Shown: positions 5,180-6,539 of the stretch, one piece after another | Layout of the letters: the number at the start of each line of letters is the position of its first letter | How positions within the stretch are numbered: the stretch's first letter is position 1 | Notes under the pieces: generated by a model | The model's input: the letters and a program-made list of their open reading frames with translations, nothing else | The model's database searches: none | Told to the model about the DNA's origin: nothing | DNA from: Hyphomicrobiales bacterium | GTDB lineage: Bacteria > Pseudomonadota > Alphaproteobacteria > Rhizobiales > Beijerinckiaceae | Reading direction: 5' to 3' | Assembly (NCBI GenBank): GCA_028290125.1 | Contig: JAQGKM010000120.1 | Coordinates: 1 to 6,539 of the forward strand | Length of the DNA stretch: 6,539 nt | Translations under genes and position numbers: made by a program

Positions 5180-6031
5180 ATGAACGCGCGCGACTTGCGG
5201 CTCGAGGGGCGGACGGCGATCGTCACCGGCGCGGCGCGCGGCATCGGCAAGGCGATTGCGCATGCGCTGGCCCGCGCCGGCGCCAATGTCCTTTATGCCG
5301 ACATCGACGGCGCCGCGACCGGTTTTGCGACGCGCGACATCGCCGGCCAGCCCGGCTGCGGCCGCGTGCTCGGCGTGCCCTGCGACATCCGCGATCCCGC
5401 CGCCTGCGAGCGCACCGTGCATGAAGCCGTGCGGCTGTTCGGCGCGCTCGACATTCTCGTCAACAATGCGGGCAAGGGGCCGGTGCATCTCGAACGATCG
5501 CCGCGCACGACATCGCTGAAATTCTGGGAATCGGACGCCGACGTCTGGCGCGACGTCATCGCCACCAATGTCATCGGCACGTTCAACATGTCGCGCGCCG
5601 CCGCGCCCGACCTGATCCGCGCCGGCGCGCGCGGACGCATCATCAACGTCACGACATCGCTCGCCACCATGCAGCGCAAGACCAACTCGCCCTATGGCGT
5701 TTCAAAGGTCGCGATCGAGGCCGAGACGCTGATCTGGGCGCAGGATCTCGAGGGGACGGGCGTCACTGTGAACACGGTCCTGCCGGGCGGCGCGACGGAT
5801 ACGGATTTCGTCAGCGCCATGGGCAAGGCCAACATCGCCGCGACTGGCAGGCCTTTGTTGCAACCGGAGGTGATCGTCCCGCCGGTGCTGTGGCTGGCCT
5901 CCGACCACGCCGCGCATGTGACCGGGCGTCGATATGTCGGCAAGGATTGGGACGAGAGTCTGCCGCTGGCGGAGGCGGCGGAGCGGGCTTGTGAGGCGCC
6001 GGTGATCCGCGAGGCGAAGGACGAGCGCTGA
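5180..6031 (+). CDS. SDR-family NAD(P)-dependent oxidoreductase
   Basis: A complete 283-residue classical-type short-chain dehydrogenase/reductase with a Rossmann fold, expected to be cytosolic and to interconvert a hydroxyl and a carbonyl group. Visible motifs are TGAARGIG (16-23, cofactor glycine-rich loop), YADID (39-43, with D41 at the end of the second strand favouring NAD over NADP), CDI (68-70), NNAG (95-98), N130 in ATNVIG and the active-site YGVSK (Y172, K176). The catalytic serine region reads NVTTS: the residue exactly 13 before Tyr is T159, with S160 next to it. LPGGATDTDF (201-210) replaces the usual PG segment after strand six. The C-terminus has GRRYVGKDWDESLP (249-262) and a polar tail. 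The length is somewhat above the usual 250. The substrate cannot be inferred from sequence. A converging IclR-type regulator gene lies 197 bp downstream, which hints at a catabolic role. Confidence 0.93.
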   Translation: MNARDLRLEGRTAIVTGAARGIGKAIAHALARAGANVLYADIDGAATGFATRDIAGQPGCGRVLGVPCDIRDPAACERTVHEAVRLFGALDILVNNAGKGPVHLERSPRTTSLKFWESDADVWRDVIATNVIGTFNMSRAAAPDLIRAGARGRIINVTTSLATMQRKTNSPYGVSKVAIEAETLIWAQDLEGTGVTVNTVLPGGATDTDFVSAMGKANIAATGRPLLQPEVIVPPVLWLASDHAAHVTGRRYVGKDWDESLPLAEAAERACEAPVIREAKDER

Positions 6032-6055
6032 CGCGCGCTCACCCGGAGATGGCGC

Positions 6056-6201
6056 GACCCCCACCCCTAGCCCCTCCCCTCAAGGGGGAGGGGGACCAGA
6101 TGCGTCACTTGTTAGTTTCAATCTCAATAACAAGCGCAATGGAAACCCCCTCCCCTTGAGGGGAGGGCGACTCGGGCGAATGCCCGAGCGGGGTGGGGGT
6201 C
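6056..6201. repeat. Palindromic repeat B, copy B3, in a convergent gap
   Basis: A 146-bp copy of element B bounded by GACCCCCACCCC (6056-6067) and GGGGTGGGGGTC (6190-6201). It contains two CCCCTCCCC/GGGGAGGGG hairpins around a core (AATAACAAGCGCAATGGAAAC) shared with B1 in reverse complement. The extra right-arm stem here is CTCGGGC-GAAT-GCCCGAG (6171-6188), different in sequence from B1 and B2 but still perfectly paired. It begins 24 bp after the SDR stop and ends 27 bp from the IclR stop, so it is placed to act on both converging transcripts. Confidence 0.86.
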
Positions 6202-6213
6202 GTGGGGCCTCAC

Positions 6214-6223
6214 CGCAATGACG
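6214..6223. repeat. Possible remnant of repeat A end
   Basis: CGCAATGACG matches the right terminus of the A elements. It follows B3 closely, as A and B elements are also adjacent at 1404-2056. At ten bases it may be chance. Confidence 0.3.
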
Positions 6224-6228
6224 AAAGC

Positions 6229-6539
6229 TCAAATCAGCGCCGGGCGCACGCTTTCTGCTGCCTGCTGCAAAACCGGGAGGCTCTCGCGCATCAGATTCTC
6301 GCGCGACACCCGGCCCGCCTGCGCGCTGACGTTCATCGCGGCGATCACCTGGCCGGCCGCGTTGCGCACCGGCACGGCGATCGAACGCAGGCCGATTTCC
6401 AGTTCTTCGTCGACGAGGCTGAAGCCCTCGTCGCGCACCTGCGCCAACGCGGCCACCAAGGCATCGACATCGGTCAGCGTATGGGGCGTCAACTTGCGGC
6501 GGTCCATTTGCGTGAGCAGCGCGCGCGCTTCACGCTCTG
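6229..6539 (-). CDS. IclR-family transcriptional regulator, C-terminal part (start outside window)
   Basis: The frame is open from the right edge to the stop at 6229-6231, giving the last 102 residues of a protein whose family is usually about 250-280 residues; the N-terminal winged-helix DNA-binding domain is outside. The visible part is the end of the IclR effector-binding domain: KLTPHTLTDVDALVAAL, then VRDEGFSLVDEE, VDEELEIGLRSIAVPVRN (6361-6414), the strand VIAAMNVSAQAGRVS and a final helix ending RPALI. An internal ATG at 6507 is not the real start, because the frame continues upstream with family-like sequence (REARALLTQ). IclR proteins repress or activate catabolic operons in response to small ligands. 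The LTPxTLT and VDEELExGLRSIAVPVR patterns resemble the PcaR/PobR group of aromatic catabolism, but the ligand cannot be assigned from this fragment. It converges with the SDR gene. Confidence 0.92.
   Translation of the reverse strand, partial: EREARALLTQMDRRKLTPHTLTDVDALVAALAQVRDEGFSLVDEELEIGLRSIAVPVRNAAGQVIAAMNVSAQAGRVSRENLMRESLPVLQQAAESVRPALI

Overview
The window looks like chromosomal DNA of a GC-rich alphaproteobacterium, probably of the Hyphomicrobiales (Rhizobiales); the genus cannot be fixed. The evidence is the codon usage, an imuA-imuB-dnaE2 mutagenesis cassette, an alphaproteobacterial LexA box (GTTC-N7-GTTC) in front of imuA, and short palindromic repeats (CGTCATTGCGAGGAG type, CCCCTCCCC/GGGGAGGGG type, CCTTCTCCCG type) of kinds common in that group.

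Layout. Positions 1-4412 hold the SOS mutasome on the minus strand, transcribed right to left: imuA (4412-3579), imuB (3655-2072, overlapping imuA by 77 nt) and the first 464 codons of dnaE2 (1393 to the left edge, continuing outside the window). A GTTC-N7-GTTC operator at 4429-4443 lies just upstream of imuA, with a plausible -35/-10 pair beside it. ImuA and ImuB are accessory proteins thought to bring the error-prone polymerase DnaE2 to damaged DNA. ImuB here has lost most Y-family catalytic acids, whereas the visible part of DnaE2 keeps its catalytic PDID motif. The unusual point is that imuB and dnaE2 are separated by 678 bp made almost wholly of palindromic repeats (A1-B1-A2-A3-B2).

Positions 4413-4734 hold the imuA control region, a hairpin-rich repeat (C) and the leader of a 96-residue protein of unknown function (4735-5025, plus strand). 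Another palindrome (A4, 5036-5129) separates it from a 283-residue short-chain dehydrogenase/reductase (5180-6031, plus strand) with a good ribosome binding site.

Positions 6056-6201 hold a third B-type palindrome in the convergent gap between the SDR gene and the C-terminal part of an IclR-family regulator (6539-6229, minus strand, start outside the window). Its sequence resembles the PcaR/PobR type, which suggests, without proof, that the SDR may belong to catabolism of an aromatic or related carbon source.

No tRNA, rRNA, CRISPR array, transposase or phage gene was seen. I found no new enzymatic system. The most interesting material is the repeat architecture: it interrupts the mutasome operon, one B copy has its core inverted relative to its arms, and a stem in the B arm shows compensatory base changes.
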